64,000 nt of DNA from Pyruvatibacter sp. HU-CL02332 (GTDB lineage: Bacteria > Pseudomonadota > Alphaproteobacteria > CGMCC-115125). Below the pieces are notes generated by a model. That model was not told where the DNA came from, made no database searches, and worked only from the letters and a program-made list of their open reading frames with translations. A program made the position numbers and the translations under genes. Of the stretch, positions 30,141-40,050 are shown in pieces. Numbering within the stretch: position 1 is the first letter of the stretch; each line of letters opens with the position of its first letter. The stretch spans positions 1,279,501 to 1,343,500 of the forward strand of contig NZ_BAABWK010000001.1 of NCBI RefSeq assembly GCF_040362765.1. Direction: 5' to 3'.

Positions 30141-30746
30141 CTAGACCCAGCTACGCGCTGCCTTGTCCTTGCCTTCAAAGCCGTCAATGGCATCGGCCTG
30201 CTGCATGGTCAGGCCGATGGCATCAAGGCCGTTCAGCATGCAGTGCTTGCGGAACGCATCGATCTCGAATTTGATCGTGCCGCCGTCCGGGCCTTTGATT
30301 TCCTGGGCTTCCAGATCAATGGATACAACGGCGTTGGAGCCGCGCTCCGCGTCATCCATCAGCTTGTCCACATCCGCCTTGGGCAGGACGATGGGCAGAA
30401 TGCCGTTCTGGAAACAGTTGTTGTAGAAAATGTCCGCGAACGACGTGGAGATGATGCAGCGAATGCCAAAATCCATCAGCGCCCACGGCGCATGCTCGCG
30501 CGACGAGCCGCAGCCAAAGTTGTCGCCCGCCACCAGAATCTTGGCATCCCGATAGGCCGGCTGGTTGAGCACGAAGTCTTCAACTTCAGAGCCATCATCC
30601 TTGTAGCGCATCTCGTCAAACAGATTGACCCCAAGCCCCGTCCGCTTGATCGTCTTGAGGAACTGCTTGGGAATGATCATGTCCGTATCAACATTCGTGA
30701 TCGGCATCGGCGCCGCAACGCCTGAGAGTTTGTTGAATTTATCCAT
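30141..30746 (-). CDS. leuD: 3-isopropylmalate dehydratase small subunit
   Basis: Forms the swivelling domain of isopropylmalate isomerase with LeuC. The 201-residue protein has [15 protein letters not shown] near the start and the active-site loop [15 protein letters not shown]. It begins 12 bases after the leuC stop, so the two subunits are made from one mRNA. Full length for the bacterial LeuD1 type. Confidence 0.97.
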   Translation of the reverse strand: MDKFNKLSGVAAPMPITNVDTDMIIPKQFLKTIKRTGLGVNLFDEMRYKDDGSEVEDFVLNQPAYRDAKILVAGDNFGCGSSREHAPWALMDFGIRCIISTSFADIFYNNCFQNGILPIVLPKADVDKLMDDAERGSNAVVSIDLEAQEIKGPDGGTIKFEIDAFRKHCMLNGLDAIGLTMQQADAIDGFEGKDKAARSWV

Positions 30747-30758
30747 TGCCCAGATCCC

Positions 30759-32165
30759 TTACTTTACGTCGCGAACATCAACGAAGTGCCCGGCGATAGC
30801 TGCTGCAGCGGCCATCGCTGGCGATACCAGATGTGTGCGTCCACCGCGGCCCTGACGGCCTTCGAAGTTACGGTTGGACGTTGACGCGGAGCGTTCGCCC
30901 GGGGCCAGCTTGTCCGCATTCATGGCGAGGCACATGGAGCAGCCCGGCTCGCGCCAGTCAAAGCCTGCTTCGATCAGTACCTTGTCGATGCCTTCAGCTT
31001 CCGCCTGCTCTTTCACAAGGCCCGAGCCCGGCACAACCAGCGTGCGAATGCCGTCCTTGACCTTCTTGCCCTTGGCGACTTCCGCCACAGCGCGCAGATC
31101 TTCGATGCGGCCATTGGTGCACGAGCCGATGAACACCGTGTCGATGGCGACGTCGGTCATCTTGGTGTTGGGCTTGAGCCCCATATAGTCCAGCGCGCGC
31201 TCAACGGAGCGGGCCTTGTCCGCGTCTTCAATCTTGGCGGGGTCCGGTGTCGTGCCGGTGATCGCCACCACGTCCTGCGGGCTCGTGCCCCAGGTGACGA
31301 TCGGCGACAGATTGTTGACGTCCAGCGTCAGCTCGCGATCGAACTTGGCGCCGTCATCAGATGGCAGCGAGCGCCAGTAGGCTTCCGCCGCCTCCCATGC
31401 GTCACCCTTCGGCGCACGCGGGCGGCCCTTGAAATATTCAATGGTCTTTTCGTCCGGCGCGATAAGGCCGGCGCGGGCGCCGCCTTCAATCGTCATATTG
31501 CAGACGGTCATGCGGCCTTCCATGGAGAGCGCGCGGATCGCAGGACCCGCAAACTCGATCACATAGCCCGTGCCGCCCGCCGTACCAATCTCACCGATGA
31601 TCGCCAGGATGATGTCCTTGGCGGTGAGATGTTCCGGCAGCGTGCCTTCCACATTGACGCGGAAGTTCTTCGCTTTCTTCTGGATCAGCGTCTGCGTGGC
31701 GAGCACATGCTCAACCTCGGACGTGCCGATGCCATGCGCCAGCGCGCCGAAAGCGCCATGCGTGGATGTATGGCTGTCGCCGCACACAATGGTCGTGCCC
31801 GGCAGCGTAAAGCCCTGCTCCGGCCCAACGATGTGCACGATGCCCTGGCGGATATCGTCCGTCGCCAGATACTCGACACCAAACTCCTTGCAGTTGGCTT
31901 CGAGGGTCTCGACCTGAATGCGGCTTTCTTCATCCGCAATGCCCTTGGAACGGTCGGACGTTGGAATGTTGTGGTCCGCCACAGCCAGTGTCTTTTCAGG
32001 ACGGCGCACTTTGCGGTCCGTCATGCGCAGACCTTCAAAGGCCTGCGGGCTGGTCACTTCGTGAACAAGATGCCGGTCAATATAAAGCAGGCCCGTACCG
32101 TCTTCGCGGGTTTCAACAATGTGATCATCCCAGATCTTGTCGTACATCGTGCGCGGGCCGGACAT
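30759..32165 (-). CDS. leuC: 3-isopropylmalate dehydratase large subunit
   Basis: Isomerises 2- to 3-isopropylmalate in leucine synthesis with a [4Fe-4S] cluster. The 468-residue protein has [16 protein letters not shown] and the three cluster cysteines: one in FIGSCTNGR and two in GCSMCLAMN. The ATG at 32165 has an AAGGAAGC site; an upstream extension in the frame is not family-like. Position after rplS is common in alphaproteobacteria. Confidence 0.97.
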   Translation of the reverse strand: MSGPRTMYDKIWDDHIVETREDGTGLLYIDRHLVHEVTSPQAFEGLRMTDRKVRRPEKTLAVADHNIPTSDRSKGIADEESRIQVETLEANCKEFGVEYLATDDIRQGIVHIVGPEQGFTLPGTTIVCGDSHTSTHGAFGALAHGIGTSEVEHVLATQTLIQKKAKNFRVNVEGTLPEHLTAKDIILAIIGEIGTAGGTGYVIEFAGPAIRALSMEGRMTVCNMTIEGGARAGLIAPDEKTIEYFKGRPRAPKGDAWEAAEAYWRSLPSDDGAKFDRELTLDVNNLSPIVTWGTSPQDVVAITGTTPDPAKIEDADKARSVERALDYMGLKPNTKMTDVAIDTVFIGSCTNGRIEDLRAVAEVAKGKKVKDGIRTLVVPGSGLVKEQAEAEGIDKVLIEAGFDWREPGCSMCLAMNADKLAPGERSASTSNRNFEGRQGRGGRTHLVSPAMAAAAAIAGHFVDVRDVK

Positions 32166-32219
32166 CAGCTTGCTTCCTTCTTGTTCAAATATCGAAATAT
32201 GCCTGCGTCGCTCAGGCAA

Positions 32220-32251
32220 CCGCATGGAACAGGGCACACCTGTCCATGCGG
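32220..32251. other. Strong hairpin between rplS and leuC
   Basis: CCGCATGG-A-ACAGG-GCACA-CCTGT-CCATGCGG folds into a 13-bp stem with one bulge. There is no clear T run after it on either strand. It could be a factor-independent pause, a processing site for the trmD-rplS transcript, or part of the leuC leader. Confidence 0.5.
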
Positions 32252-32312
32252 ATCGGTCATATAGGCATCAAAGGCGGCAACAGGAACCCTGCTGCCAATA
32301 GGGAAGAAGCCC

Positions 32313-32708
32313 TTACGCTTTCTTCTTTTTGCCCTTGGGACCGTTCTTGTGGTCCACGCGTTCTGCGATACGTGCAGATTTACCGCGACGCCCGCGCAGA
32401 TAGTAAAGCTTGGCGCGACGGACCTTACCGGTGCGGACCAGCTCGATTGAGTCGATCAGCGGGGAGTAGATTGGGAACACACGCTCCACACCTTCATTGT
32501 ACGAAATCTTCCGTACCGTGAAGTTCTGGTTCAGGCCATCGCCTGAGCGTGCAATGCACACACCTTCATAGGCCTGGATACGCTCACGTGAGCCTTCCAC
32601 AACCTTTACGTTGACGCGCACGGTGTCGCCGGGACGAAAGTCAGGAACTTTCTTGGTTTCGCCCAGTTTCGCAGCCTGTTCGGCGTTGATTGTCTCAATG
32701 ATATTCAT
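32313..32708 (-). CDS. rplS: 50S ribosomal protein L19
   Basis: Sits at the interface with the 30S subunit. The 131-residue protein has [24 protein letters not shown] and [18 protein letters not shown], the L19 signatures, and a lysine-rich tail ending in KKKKA. Last gene of ffh/rpsP-rimM-trmD-rplS. Confidence 0.98.
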   Translation of the reverse strand: MNIIETINAEQAAKLGETKKVPDFRPGDTVRVNVKVVEGSRERIQAYEGVCIARSGDGLNQNFTVRKISYNEGVERVFPIYSPLIDSIELVRTGKVRRAKLYYLRGRRGKSARIAERVDHKNGPKGKKKKA

Positions 32709-32761
32709 GGGATGAACCCTCGTTTTCTATTCGTCAGTCAATTATCAGGTCGGGCGCGCGC

Positions 32762-33505
32762 TTACCTTAACGGCGCTCCCGCATCTTTCGTCGCATAGGC
32801 CGCCCACAAGTCAGGCCGCCGTTCCTTCGTAATGCGCTCGGCTTCATGCAGCCGCCACTCACGCACTTTTTCATGGTGGCCGGAGGTCAGAACCGCCGGT
32901 ATCTCCATGCCGTCAAACTCCTGGGGCCGCGTGTAGTGCGGGTACTCCAGAAGTCCGTTCTCAAAACTCTCATCGTCGCCCGAGGCTTCCGCCCCCATGA
33001 CGCCCGGCAGCAACCGGACGCAGGCATCAATCATGGTCAGGGCAGCAGCTTCACCGCCTGACAGAACAAAATCCCCAAGGCTCACTTCCAGCCCCGGCCG
33101 CGTGGCAAACACCCGTTCGTCCACACCCTCAAACCGTCCGCACACAAACCGTGCGCCCGGCCCCGCCGCTATCTCGCGGACAAGACCCTGGGTCAGCGGC
33201 ACGCCGCGCGGCGTCAGATACACCAACGGCCGCTGAGGCTCATTGGGTTGATCGGCAGACGCATCAATGGCTGCCGCCATCACATCCGCCCGCATCACCA
33301 TGCCCGGACCACCGCCCGCCGGCGTGTCGTCCACCGTGCGGTGCCTGTCGGCGGCATGGTCACGGATGTTCCGCGTCTCAAGCGCCCACTTGCCCTCTTC
33401 CAGCGCCCGGCCCGCAAGGCTCAGCCCCAAAGGCCCCGGAAACATGTCCGGGTACAGCGTCAAAACGGTGGCGGTCCAGACCGAAGAAAGCGGAGCATCA
33501 GTCAT
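32762..33505 (-). CDS. trmD: tRNA (guanine37-N1)-methyltransferase
   Basis: Methylates G37 of tRNAs with SAM to prevent frameshifting. The 247-residue protein has the trefoil-knot motifs: [53 protein letters not shown] and LPGVMG. The ATG at 33505 overlaps the end of rimM by 8 bases and its GGGGAG site lies within rimM, so translation is coupled. The frame is open upstream inside rimM but lacks family likeness. Confidence 0.97.
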   Translation of the reverse strand: MTDAPLSSVWTATVLTLYPDMFPGPLGLSLAGRALEEGKWALETRNIRDHAADRHRTVDDTPAGGGPGMVMRADVMAAAIDASADQPNEPQRPLVYLTPRGVPLTQGLVREIAAGPGARFVCGRFEGVDERVFATRPGLEVSLGDFVLSGGEAAALTMIDACVRLLPGVMGAEASGDDESFENGLLEYPHYTRPQEFDGMEIPAVLTSGHHEKVREWRLHEAERITKERRPDLWAAYATKDAGAPLR

Positions 33506-34070
33506 CTGACATCTCCCCTTCTTCTGGTTCCGCATCTTCGAGGAGACCGACCGGCGGCACACACACGATCCGGCGCGCGGCGATATCAACTTCCGGACAT
33601 ACCGCGCGCGTGAACGGCACCAGCACAGTTTTACCCGCGCCTTCCGCATCACTGCGCAGCACATCAAGCAGATCGCCCGCGCCAAAATCGTGAACGGCAG
33701 TCACCCGTCCAATCTCCTCGTTGTGCTCACTCACCAAAATGCAGTCCACAAGGTCTGCGTGGAAGTAAGCCTCGTCACCGTCATCGTCTGCACCGGCTTC
33801 ACCCAGTGCCTCGCGAGACACATAGAGCCGCGTGCCCTTGAGTGCCTCTGCCTGATCGCGGTCCGTAACCCCATCAAGCTTTGCGGCCATGCCGCCTTTC
33901 ACCGGTTTGGTGACTTTCAGGGTGAACACCCGTCCGTCTTCCGTATGCACCGGCCCGTAGTCACCAATGGCTGCCGGGTCCTGCGTAAACGTCTTGAGCC
34001 GGACGTCGCCCCGCACCCCATGGGCACCGGACACCGCACCTAACAAGACATCGTCAGAGCCATCAGCCAT
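33498..34070 (-). CDS. rimM: 16S rRNA processing protein RimM
   Basis: Assembly factor for the 30S head that binds S19. The 190-residue protein has [20 protein letters not shown], the GLTDR-like [18 protein letters not shown], and a PRC-barrel half with [13 protein letters not shown] and [13 protein letters not shown]. The ATG at 34070 gives the usual length; a TTG one codon upstream is possible. It starts 12 bases after rpsP. Confidence 0.95.
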   Translation of the reverse strand: MADGSDDVLLGAVSGAHGVRGDVRLKTFTQDPAAIGDYGPVHTEDGRVFTLKVTKPVKGGMAAKLDGVTDRDQAEALKGTRLYVSREALGEAGADDDGDEAYFHADLVDCILVSEHNEEIGRVTAVHDFGAGDLLDVLRSDAEGAGKTVLVPFTRAVCPEVDIAARRIVCVPPVGLLEDAEPEEGEMSDD

Positions 34071-34082
34071 CAAGCAGCCGTC

Positions 34083-34523
34083 CTAGGACGCAGCTTCTTC
34101 GGTTGCTGCTTCTTCAGCCGGAGCTTCTTCAGCAGGTGCCTCTTCGGCAGGCGCTTCAGCCGCAGCCTTTGCAGCTTCAGCCGCGTCTTCTTCAGCAATA
34201 CGCTTGGCTTCGATGCGCTCCTGCGCCTTCTTGCCTGGCAACGCCTTCTGCGGGTTGTTGCGTGCTTCACGCTTGCCGATGCCTTCGATCTCCAGCAGAC
34301 GCGATACGCGGTCTGTCGGCAGGGCACCCTGGCCAAGCCAGTACTTGGCACGATCCACATCGAGCTTCAGACGCGCTTCGTCGTCCTTGGCCAGCAGCGG
34401 GTTCAGTGTGCCGATCTTTTCAACAAAGCGGCCATCGCGCGGGCTGCGGACATCCGCAACAACGATGCGATAAAACGGACGCTTCTTGGCGCCACCACGG
34501 GCAAGCCGAATCTTCAATCCCAT
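34083..34523 (-). CDS. rpsP: 30S ribosomal protein S16 with long Ala/Glu tail
   Basis: The first 80 residues are a normal S16 ([24 protein letters not shown], then [10 protein letters not shown]). The rest, to residue 146, is a charged helix ending in an imperfect repeat of A-P-A-E-E units. S16 is usually 80-100 residues; extended acidic-alanine tails occur in alphaproteobacteria. AAGGAGAC ribosome site. Lies 128 bases after ffh in the same direction. Confidence 0.95.
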   Translation of the reverse strand: MGLKIRLARGGAKKRPFYRIVVADVRSPRDGRFVEKIGTLNPLLAKDDEARLKLDVDRAKYWLGQGALPTDRVSRLLEIEGIGKREARNNPQKALPGKKAQERIEAKRIAEEDAAEAAKAAAEAPAEEAPAEEAPAEEAATEEAAS

Positions 34524-34651
34524 AACAATAGTCTCCTTAGGTTGTCTCTTTGACCGGCGCGTTGTCCGCGTCCGGCAATCTCAATTAATCCGTAGTCGTC
34601 GTATTTCCGGGCTGCTCTTTTTGGTTGTTCTTTGCCCGGCACTCAAAAACT

Positions 34652-36217
34652 CTATTTCTTCTTTGGTCCGCCAAGGCCGGGGAGTGTTGGAGCACCTCCC
34701 AGACCGGGCATCCCGCCAGATCCACCGCCCAGTCCCGGGGGCAAGCCGCCGCCCAATCCGGGCATGCCACCGCCCATGGGACCACCAAGGCCACCGGGAG
34801 GCGTCACGCCGGGAGGCAGGCCGCCGCCTCCCCCCGAACCTAGAGCGCCCATCATGGCTGCGAGGCCTTTCTTGCCGCCCTTCTTGCCCATCATCTTGAA
34901 GACATCGGCCATTTGCCGGTGCATCTTCAACACGCGGTTCACTTCCTGAACCTGGGTGCCCGAGCCTTTGGCCACGCGCTTCTTGCGGCTGGCGTTCAAT
35001 ACTTTGGGGTTACGGCGCTCGGCTTTCGTCATCGACGAAATGATCGCCCCCTGCCGCTTGAGGACATTGTCGTCCATGCCTGCGGCATCCATCTGCTTCT
35101 TGGCCTTGCCCATGCCCGGCATCATCGCCATCACACCAGACATGCCGCCGAGCTTCGCCATCTGCTTGAGCTGCTCTGCCAGATCATCCAGGTCGAACTG
35201 ACCCTTCTTCATCTTGGCGGCCATCTTCTCGGCTTTTTCAGCGTCGAGGGTTTCCGCGGCCTTCTCCACGAGCGACACAACATCGCCCATGCCCAGAATG
35301 CGTCCGGCGATCCGCTCGGCGCGGAACACTTCCATCTCGTCCAGCTTTTCGCCGGTGCCCAGAAGCTTGATCGGCTTGCCGGTGACAGCGCGCATGGAAA
35401 GCGCCGCACCACCGCGCCCGTCACCATCCGCACGGGTCAGCACAATGCCGGTGAGGCCGACGCGCTTGTTGAACAGGTCAGCGGTATTGACCGCGTCCTG
35501 ACCGGTCAGGCTGTCAGCCACCAGCAGAATTTCGTGGGGGTTGGCTGCCGACTTGATCTCGGCCATTTCAGCCATCAGCGCTTCATCAACGGACAGACGG
35601 CCCGCCGTATCCAGCATCACCACGTCGTAGCCGCCAAGACGGCCCGCTTCCATGGCGCGCTTTGAAATCGCCACCGGGTCCTGCCCGGCCACGATCGGCA
35701 GCGTATCAATGTCCGCCTGCTCACCCAGCACCTTGAGCTGTTCCTGAGCCGCGGGACGGCGCACGTCGAGCGACGCCATCAGCACTTTTCGTTTGGCCTT
35801 GTCGCGCAGGCGAATGGCCACTTTGGCGGTCGATGTGGTCTTACCGGAGCCCTGAAGCCCCACCATCATCACCGGCACTGGCGCCACGGCCGCAAGGTCG
35901 ATGCCCGCCATATCGTCCGGCGAGCCTTCTTCGGCTCCGGACGCAGGCTCATCACCGGCCAACATCGAAATCATCTCGTCATGGACGATCTTGATGACCT
36001 GCTGGCCCGGCGTCACCGAGCGCAGAACTTCCTGGCCGACCGCGCGTTCCGTCACCTTCTTGATGAAGTCGCGCGCCACCGGCAGCGCCACGTCCGCTTC
36101 AAGCAGCGCCCGGCGCACCTCACGCATCGCCTCGGAGACATCTTTCTCCGACAGCGCCCCGCGCTTGGTCAGGCCCTCAAATATGGAGCCCAGACGATCC
36201 TGAAGGTTCTCAAACAT
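34652..36217 (-). CDS. ffh: Signal recognition particle protein Ffh
   Basis: The SRP GTPase that binds signal sequences and 4.5S RNA for delivery to FtsY. The 521-residue protein has an N domain, a G domain (GLQGSGKTTSTAK, DVRRPAAQEQL, DTAGRL, TRADGDGRGGAAL) and a methionine-rich M domain with the RNA-binding SGTQVQEVNRVLK segment. The last 65 residues are an unusual Gly/Pro/Leu/Met-rich tail ending in KKK. Its receptor ftsY is in the same window, 7 kb away on the other strand. Confidence 0.97.
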   Translation of the reverse strand: MFENLQDRLGSIFEGLTKRGALSEKDVSEAMREVRRALLEADVALPVARDFIKKVTERAVGQEVLRSVTPGQQVIKIVHDEMISMLAGDEPASGAEEGSPDDMAGIDLAAVAPVPVMMVGLQGSGKTTSTAKVAIRLRDKAKRKVLMASLDVRRPAAQEQLKVLGEQADIDTLPIVAGQDPVAISKRAMEAGRLGGYDVVMLDTAGRLSVDEALMAEMAEIKSAANPHEILLVADSLTGQDAVNTADLFNKRVGLTGIVLTRADGDGRGGAALSMRAVTGKPIKLLGTGEKLDEMEVFRAERIAGRILGMGDVVSLVEKAAETLDAEKAEKMAAKMKKGQFDLDDLAEQLKQMAKLGGMSGVMAMMPGMGKAKKQMDAAGMDDNVLKRQGAIISSMTKAERRNPKVLNASRKKRVAKGSGTQVQEVNRVLKMHRQMADVFKMMGKKGGKKGLAAMMGALGSGGGGGLPPGVTPPGGLGGPMGGGMPGLGGGLPPGLGGGSGGMPGLGGAPTLPGLGGPKKK

Positions 36218-36285
36218 TTATGCGCAAAATCCGCAGTTTTAAGCCGTTTTTGCCGAAAACACCGCCCCACATCCATCAGCCAAAC

Positions 36286-36322
36286 GAAAAACGCACCCGT
36301 GGGCGCAACGCGCTGACGGGTG
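36286..36322 (-). terminator. Probable terminator for the HerA-like gene
   Basis: On the minus strand CACCCGT and ACGGGTG pair around a GC-rich inner part, followed by CGTTTTTCG. A second hairpin (GCGGGC/GCCCGC, 36330-36347) precedes it. Together they would stop transcription from the HerA-like gene before ffh. Confidence 0.5.
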
Positions 36323-36441
36323 GCGACGTGCGGGCGCGTAAGCCCGCTGGCCGAAGGAGACAGGAGATGTCTCGGAAATGAGCCGGTGTTTTAGGAGGAA
36401 AGGGGGGTGGGGGTCAAGGTGGCCTTAGTCGGTTCGGCTCA

Positions 36442-38583
36442 CTAATTCGTGGACTTTGAGAATGTGGCACTTGAGCTTAATGCCTTAGAAGCTGCCTCTT
36501 TTGTTGGTTCATAGTCCTTCCGGAGCAAGATAGGACGCTCGACTTTCAATGCCTTGCCGAATGCTAAGAATTCACGAGGTCTGAGGTTCGGGATCAGTCG
36601 AACGTGGCGCTTACTGTAAACGCTTTCCAAGAATGCGAGACTGGTTTGATCAATTAGCGAGTGGGTAAAAAACGTATTGCATTGAGAGAGTATCGTTTTG
36701 CTGACTAAAGCGGTTCGCTGACTGATCAACATTAATCCGACTTGGTATTTTCGGCCTTGCAATGCAATTTGGCCAATTCTGCTGACTACGTTTTGCTCTT
36801 CGCGCCCTAGGCCGGAACCAAATACTTCCGGGACAATTGTATGCGCCTCTTCAAGCACAACAAGCGTACGCGACGAGCCCCTGTTGGTTCGCGCCCACGC
36901 CATAATTGCAGAAAGATACAATTCAGTGATCCTCAAGGATGCCTTTGTGTTCGCAATTTCATTGAGTTCCAGTATCGCCAATTGCTCATTTGGAGAGGTT
37001 AGAAAGGATTCGATTTCGCTGGTGACATCAGTCCGCACACCTTCGACGAACGTCTGCAATATCTTTTTTTCTTTTCCACCACCATAATCTCCAGTCTCAG
37101 CATCGAATATCTTCTTCTCAAAGTCCGCCACCTTTGCGGCGGGAACTGACGGAAAGGTCGGACTGAACGCGGTTAGCCGGTGGCGATACTCTCCGGTTAA
37201 ATCAACGCAAAACACTTTTGTATCCCGAGCTAGGACTTCGCCAATCAGGTCCAGTGCAAGCTCCGTTTTGCCGGTGCCTGTGATTCCAAGAACCGCAGAG
37301 TGGTAGTCTACCAAATCCGCCGCGTTCGCAGACACATGAATATCTGTGGACGGCACCCGAGCGACTCTGAACTCATCTGCAGAGAGCACCTGTGGCATCA
37401 ACTTGGCGTTGGCGGCTGCAAACAACGGAGAATTCATTTTTGGAAGCCAGGCAAACTTAGTGAAGCCGGTGTCCTCAGTATAAATGCCGACTTGAGTTGC
37501 ACTAGCGATATGGGTGCCTCTCGGATTCTGGTCAAAACTCTCCTCTGAAGTTTCTGCGTCGGTAATCTGATAAAACACCTGGCGGCCTTGCACATTCGCA
37601 AAAATCAGGTGCCCTTCCTCCAGTTCAGATGACGCTGACACCTCAAACCGGATGGATTCAATCATTGATCCCTCGACAACAAATCCAACCAACCTTGCAT
37701 CCTTCATGCCGCTGAGATCTGACAGAAAATCGGATGTTTTCTCGTCGTCATGTGTGGCGCAAACATGACCCTCCTGGATAGGGAGCGGATCATCACCAGG
37801 TCGCGCAACCACCAAACCGGTGCCAACAACATTTGCACCTTGGAGTTGTTCAAAGAGGGCGATTACAAACCTCTGCGATCCATTTGGTAGAGCTGCGGTG
37901 TACAGGCGATTTGGGACCCAACTAGCTCCTGATTTCATCCGGACACGTACGATGTTGGGGTCATCAATCCGATCGATCAAACCAACTGAGGTCAAATCCT
38001 GATTTTGGCTGACCGCGTCAAACCACCAAGCCAGCACCGATGCGGCCCGCTCAATGGGCCTCGCAACAACAAGCGCAATCCAAATGAACGATAGTACCAC
38101 TGGTTGGATAACGTCATTTTGGTATGCCGCTGCAATACTGACCAGGGCTGGAATTGAAAACAGGGGTACGGGATTGCCAACGACGCTGACCAATTTAAAC
38201 GCAGCACTTGCGGTTGTTGATCCGGGCAAATGTTCATTTGTGAAAAGTGCCACGAGCGATGCAATAACAACTAACATCGCAAAGAAAACACCCGTCCAGC
38301 GCGCAAAATCTATGCTGGCATTGGCGCTAGCAACATCACTCAAATCCATCATTGCGAGCGCAAGTATGGTTGCTATTGCACTTACAAGCGCGTCCCTCGG
38401 GGGCAAGAACCACGGCGCGGAGATAAGTGTTAGAAACCAGGCCGAAGCAGCGGACAGCAACCAAACTGATTTGAGGTCTCCAAGCGGTCTCCAAGAACCT
38501 GACACCGCTACGTAGCAAATATAGGCTATACAAAGGTTCACTATCAGAACCAAAGCCCTCTGCATCAAATCAGGTTTTTGCAC
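36442..38583 (-). CDS. Membrane-anchored HerA/DUF87-type ATPase
   Basis: A 713-residue protein. Residues 1-180 hold four to five hydrophobic helices. Residues about 200-400 include a HAS-barrel-like segment (EEGHLIFANVQGRQVFYQI). The rest is a HerA-type motor: Walker A GITGTGKT (433-440), Walker B TLVVLEEAH (573-581), and LMLISQRT with the arginine-finger Arg623, then ILSQCNTFFTHSL. HerA proteins are hexameric DNA translocases of repair and phage-defence systems, but membrane-anchored forms are poorly known. Base composition is clearly AT-richer than the neighbours (23/60 and 28/60 G+C in two lines, 36901 and 37021), suggesting transfer. No NurA or nuclease gene is adjacent. Confidence 0.82.
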   Translation of the reverse strand: MQKPDLMQRALVLIVNLCIAYICYVAVSGSWRPLGDLKSVWLLSAASAWFLTLISAPWFLPPRDALVSAIATILALAMMDLSDVASANASIDFARWTGVFFAMLVVIASLVALFTNEHLPGSTTASAAFKLVSVVGNPVPLFSIPALVSIAAAYQNDVIQPVVLSFIWIALVVARPIERAASVLAWWFDAVSQNQDLTSVGLIDRIDDPNIVRVRMKSGASWVPNRLYTAALPNGSQRFVIALFEQLQGANVVGTGLVVARPGDDPLPIQEGHVCATHDDEKTSDFLSDLSGMKDARLVGFVVEGSMIESIRFEVSASSELEEGHLIFANVQGRQVFYQITDAETSEESFDQNPRGTHIASATQVGIYTEDTGFTKFAWLPKMNSPLFAAANAKLMPQVLSADEFRVARVPSTDIHVSANAADLVDYHSAVLGITGTGKTELALDLIGEVLARDTKVFCVDLTGEYRHRLTAFSPTFPSVPAAKVADFEKKIFDAETGDYGGGKEKKILQTFVEGVRTDVTSEIESFLTSPNEQLAILELNEIANTKASLRITELYLSAIMAWARTNRGSSRTLVVLEEAHTIVPEVFGSGLGREEQNVVSRIGQIALQGRKYQVGLMLISQRTALVSKTILSQCNTFFTHSLIDQTSLAFLESVYSKRHVRLIPNLRPREFLAFGKALKVERPILLRKDYEPTKEAASKALSSSATFSKSTN

Positions 38584-38701
38584 AAGTTAGACCTCGCAAG
38601 CTGAGACGGAGCGTTCAACTTAATGCAACCCTATTCAGCATTGAGCCAATTGTCTAAGTGCAATTTCCTTGGTGTTACTTAAGGAGTGCACCTTCAGCCC
38701 G

Positions 38702-38800
38702 TCACCGCACCTCTTCGACAAAGTAAAACTCCTTGTCGAAGAAGCTGTAGAGCACGTTGGCGGGGACCTGATAGGTCCCGGCCACATAGTCGCCCTGGCT
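38702..38800 (-). pseudogene. Duplicated 3' end of the PIG-L deacetylase gene
   Basis: 99 bases match 40496-40594 with two mismatches (38757 and 38778), starting exactly at the stop codon. It encodes the last 32 residues of the PIG-L protein (SQGDYVAGTYQ...VEEVR) with two substitutions, and no upstream part of that gene. Together with 40496-40594 it forms direct repeats flanking two unrelated genes. Confidence 0.9.
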
Positions 38801-38828
38801 GGTGCGGGGGTCCTCACGAGCGTCCAGA

Positions 38829-39959
38829 TTACATCACCAGCCCCTCAGCCCACTCAACCGCTGCCGCCTGCTCCGCCTCATTGAGCCCGGCCTCAGCCCG
38901 CGCCAGATCCTGCGCCACGTCTTCCCCCGCCGCCTGCGCCAGCGTCAGCATCCCATAAGCGTATTGGATGTCGGAGAGAGGCGGATCGGTAGCCAGCATC
39001 ACCATTTTAATGTCGTCATACTCCGGCGGCATCCCATCGAGCAGGTGCCGTCCATAGAGCGCCAGCGTGGGTCCATGCCCGTCCCAGACGAGACTCCCAA
39101 GCGTCCTGAAAACATCGCGCATGAAATCTACGCGATCCTCAATCGATTGGGGTTGGTACGGGCCGAACTTTCCTTCGGCAAGAGCACGCGACGCCCAGAG
39201 ATATCGCCCTTCCGGCAACGCCCGCGCCGCTGTCAGCATCTCGTCAGCGACCACATGCCGGGGCGCCGGGGCATCAAGCCCAATATCGTGCGCCAGAGCG
39301 AGGGCGCGCCGGGCACACCGGCGCTCGAACACGGCCCAGGGACCGGCATCAACGTCCAGGTCAAAGTAGCCTCTGACACTCACCTCAAGGGTCGGCCACC
39401 GGGGCCGATCATGACGGCCAAGGGCATGCCCGCAGGTGAGCTGCCACATGGCATACGCCGCCCGGTGTCCCAACGACATGTCCATATACTCGCGACTAAG
39501 TCCGATACTGTCGCTGAACACGCGCACCCGGTAGCCACGCACGTCATAATAAAAACTCGCCAGACGCCCGGGCGCATTTGACTGCCCACCGCCATAGACA
39601 CCCGCGTTCAAACGCAGTGAACCCGCCATATCGGTCAGATGCGCTGAATAAGCCTCCTCGGTCGGCCACAGATAATCCAATTCCTGCCGCCATCTGATCG
39701 GACAGGGACTGTCACCCGCCTGTGACACGATGCGCGCGAAGACATCCGCCCCTTCAGCAACACCGGCGTAAGCCGCGTCCTGTGCCAACAGACCCGCGTC
39801 ATCACACGCCCCGGCATCAACGGCATGCTGAACAGCCGCCTGCCAGTCGACCGGCCGAGGCTGGATCGCTGCCGCATACAGCATCAGCACGCCCGTCCCC
39901 GCGATAACGGCCAAGACGAACGCGGCAGCGGTCAGACCTGCCAATCGAAAAATACGCAC
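38829..39959 (-). CDS. Unknown protein with one N-terminal membrane helix
   Basis: From the GTG at 39959 (preceded by GGGGA at good distance) the protein has 376 residues. It has a single hydrophobic helix at about 5-30 (AAAFVLAVIAGTGVLMLYAAA) and a large, probably periplasmic domain. That domain has scattered cysteines (GACDDAG, DSPCPIRW, LTCGHAL, ERRCARR) and a C-terminal helical part (LAQDLARAEAGLNEAEQAAAVEWAEG). No family recognised. High GC like the host genes. It lies inside the 99-bp direct repeats and is divergent from the gene at 40051. Confidence 0.6.
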   Translation of the reverse strand: MRIFRLAGLTAAAFVLAVIAGTGVLMLYAAAIQPRPVDWQAAVQHAVDAGACDDAGLLAQDAAYAGVAEGADVFARIVSQAGDSPCPIRWRQELDYLWPTEEAYSAHLTDMAGSLRLNAGVYGGGQSNAPGRLASFYYDVRGYRVRVFSDSIGLSREYMDMSLGHRAAYAMWQLTCGHALGRHDRPRWPTLEVSVRGYFDLDVDAGPWAVFERRCARRALALAHDIGLDAPAPRHVVADEMLTAARALPEGRYLWASRALAEGKFGPYQPQSIEDRVDFMRDVFRTLGSLVWDGHGPTLALYGRHLLDGMPPEYDDIKMVMLATDPPLSDIQYAYGMLTLAQAAGEDVAQDLARAEAGLNEAEQAAAVEWAEGLVM

Positions 39960-40050
39960 CAACTTATCCCCGGTGGTTTCTGCGGCCCGATACTTGTTCG
40001 CGCTCTGCGTGTTGTGGGTAGAGCTTAAATGTGGACATAAGGATTTGCCA

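Noticed and set aside
36218-36441. A tRNA or SRP RNA gene beside ffh as an integration target
   Set aside because: The stretch has hairpins but no T-loop sequence, CCA-like end or SRP RNA core that I can recognise.
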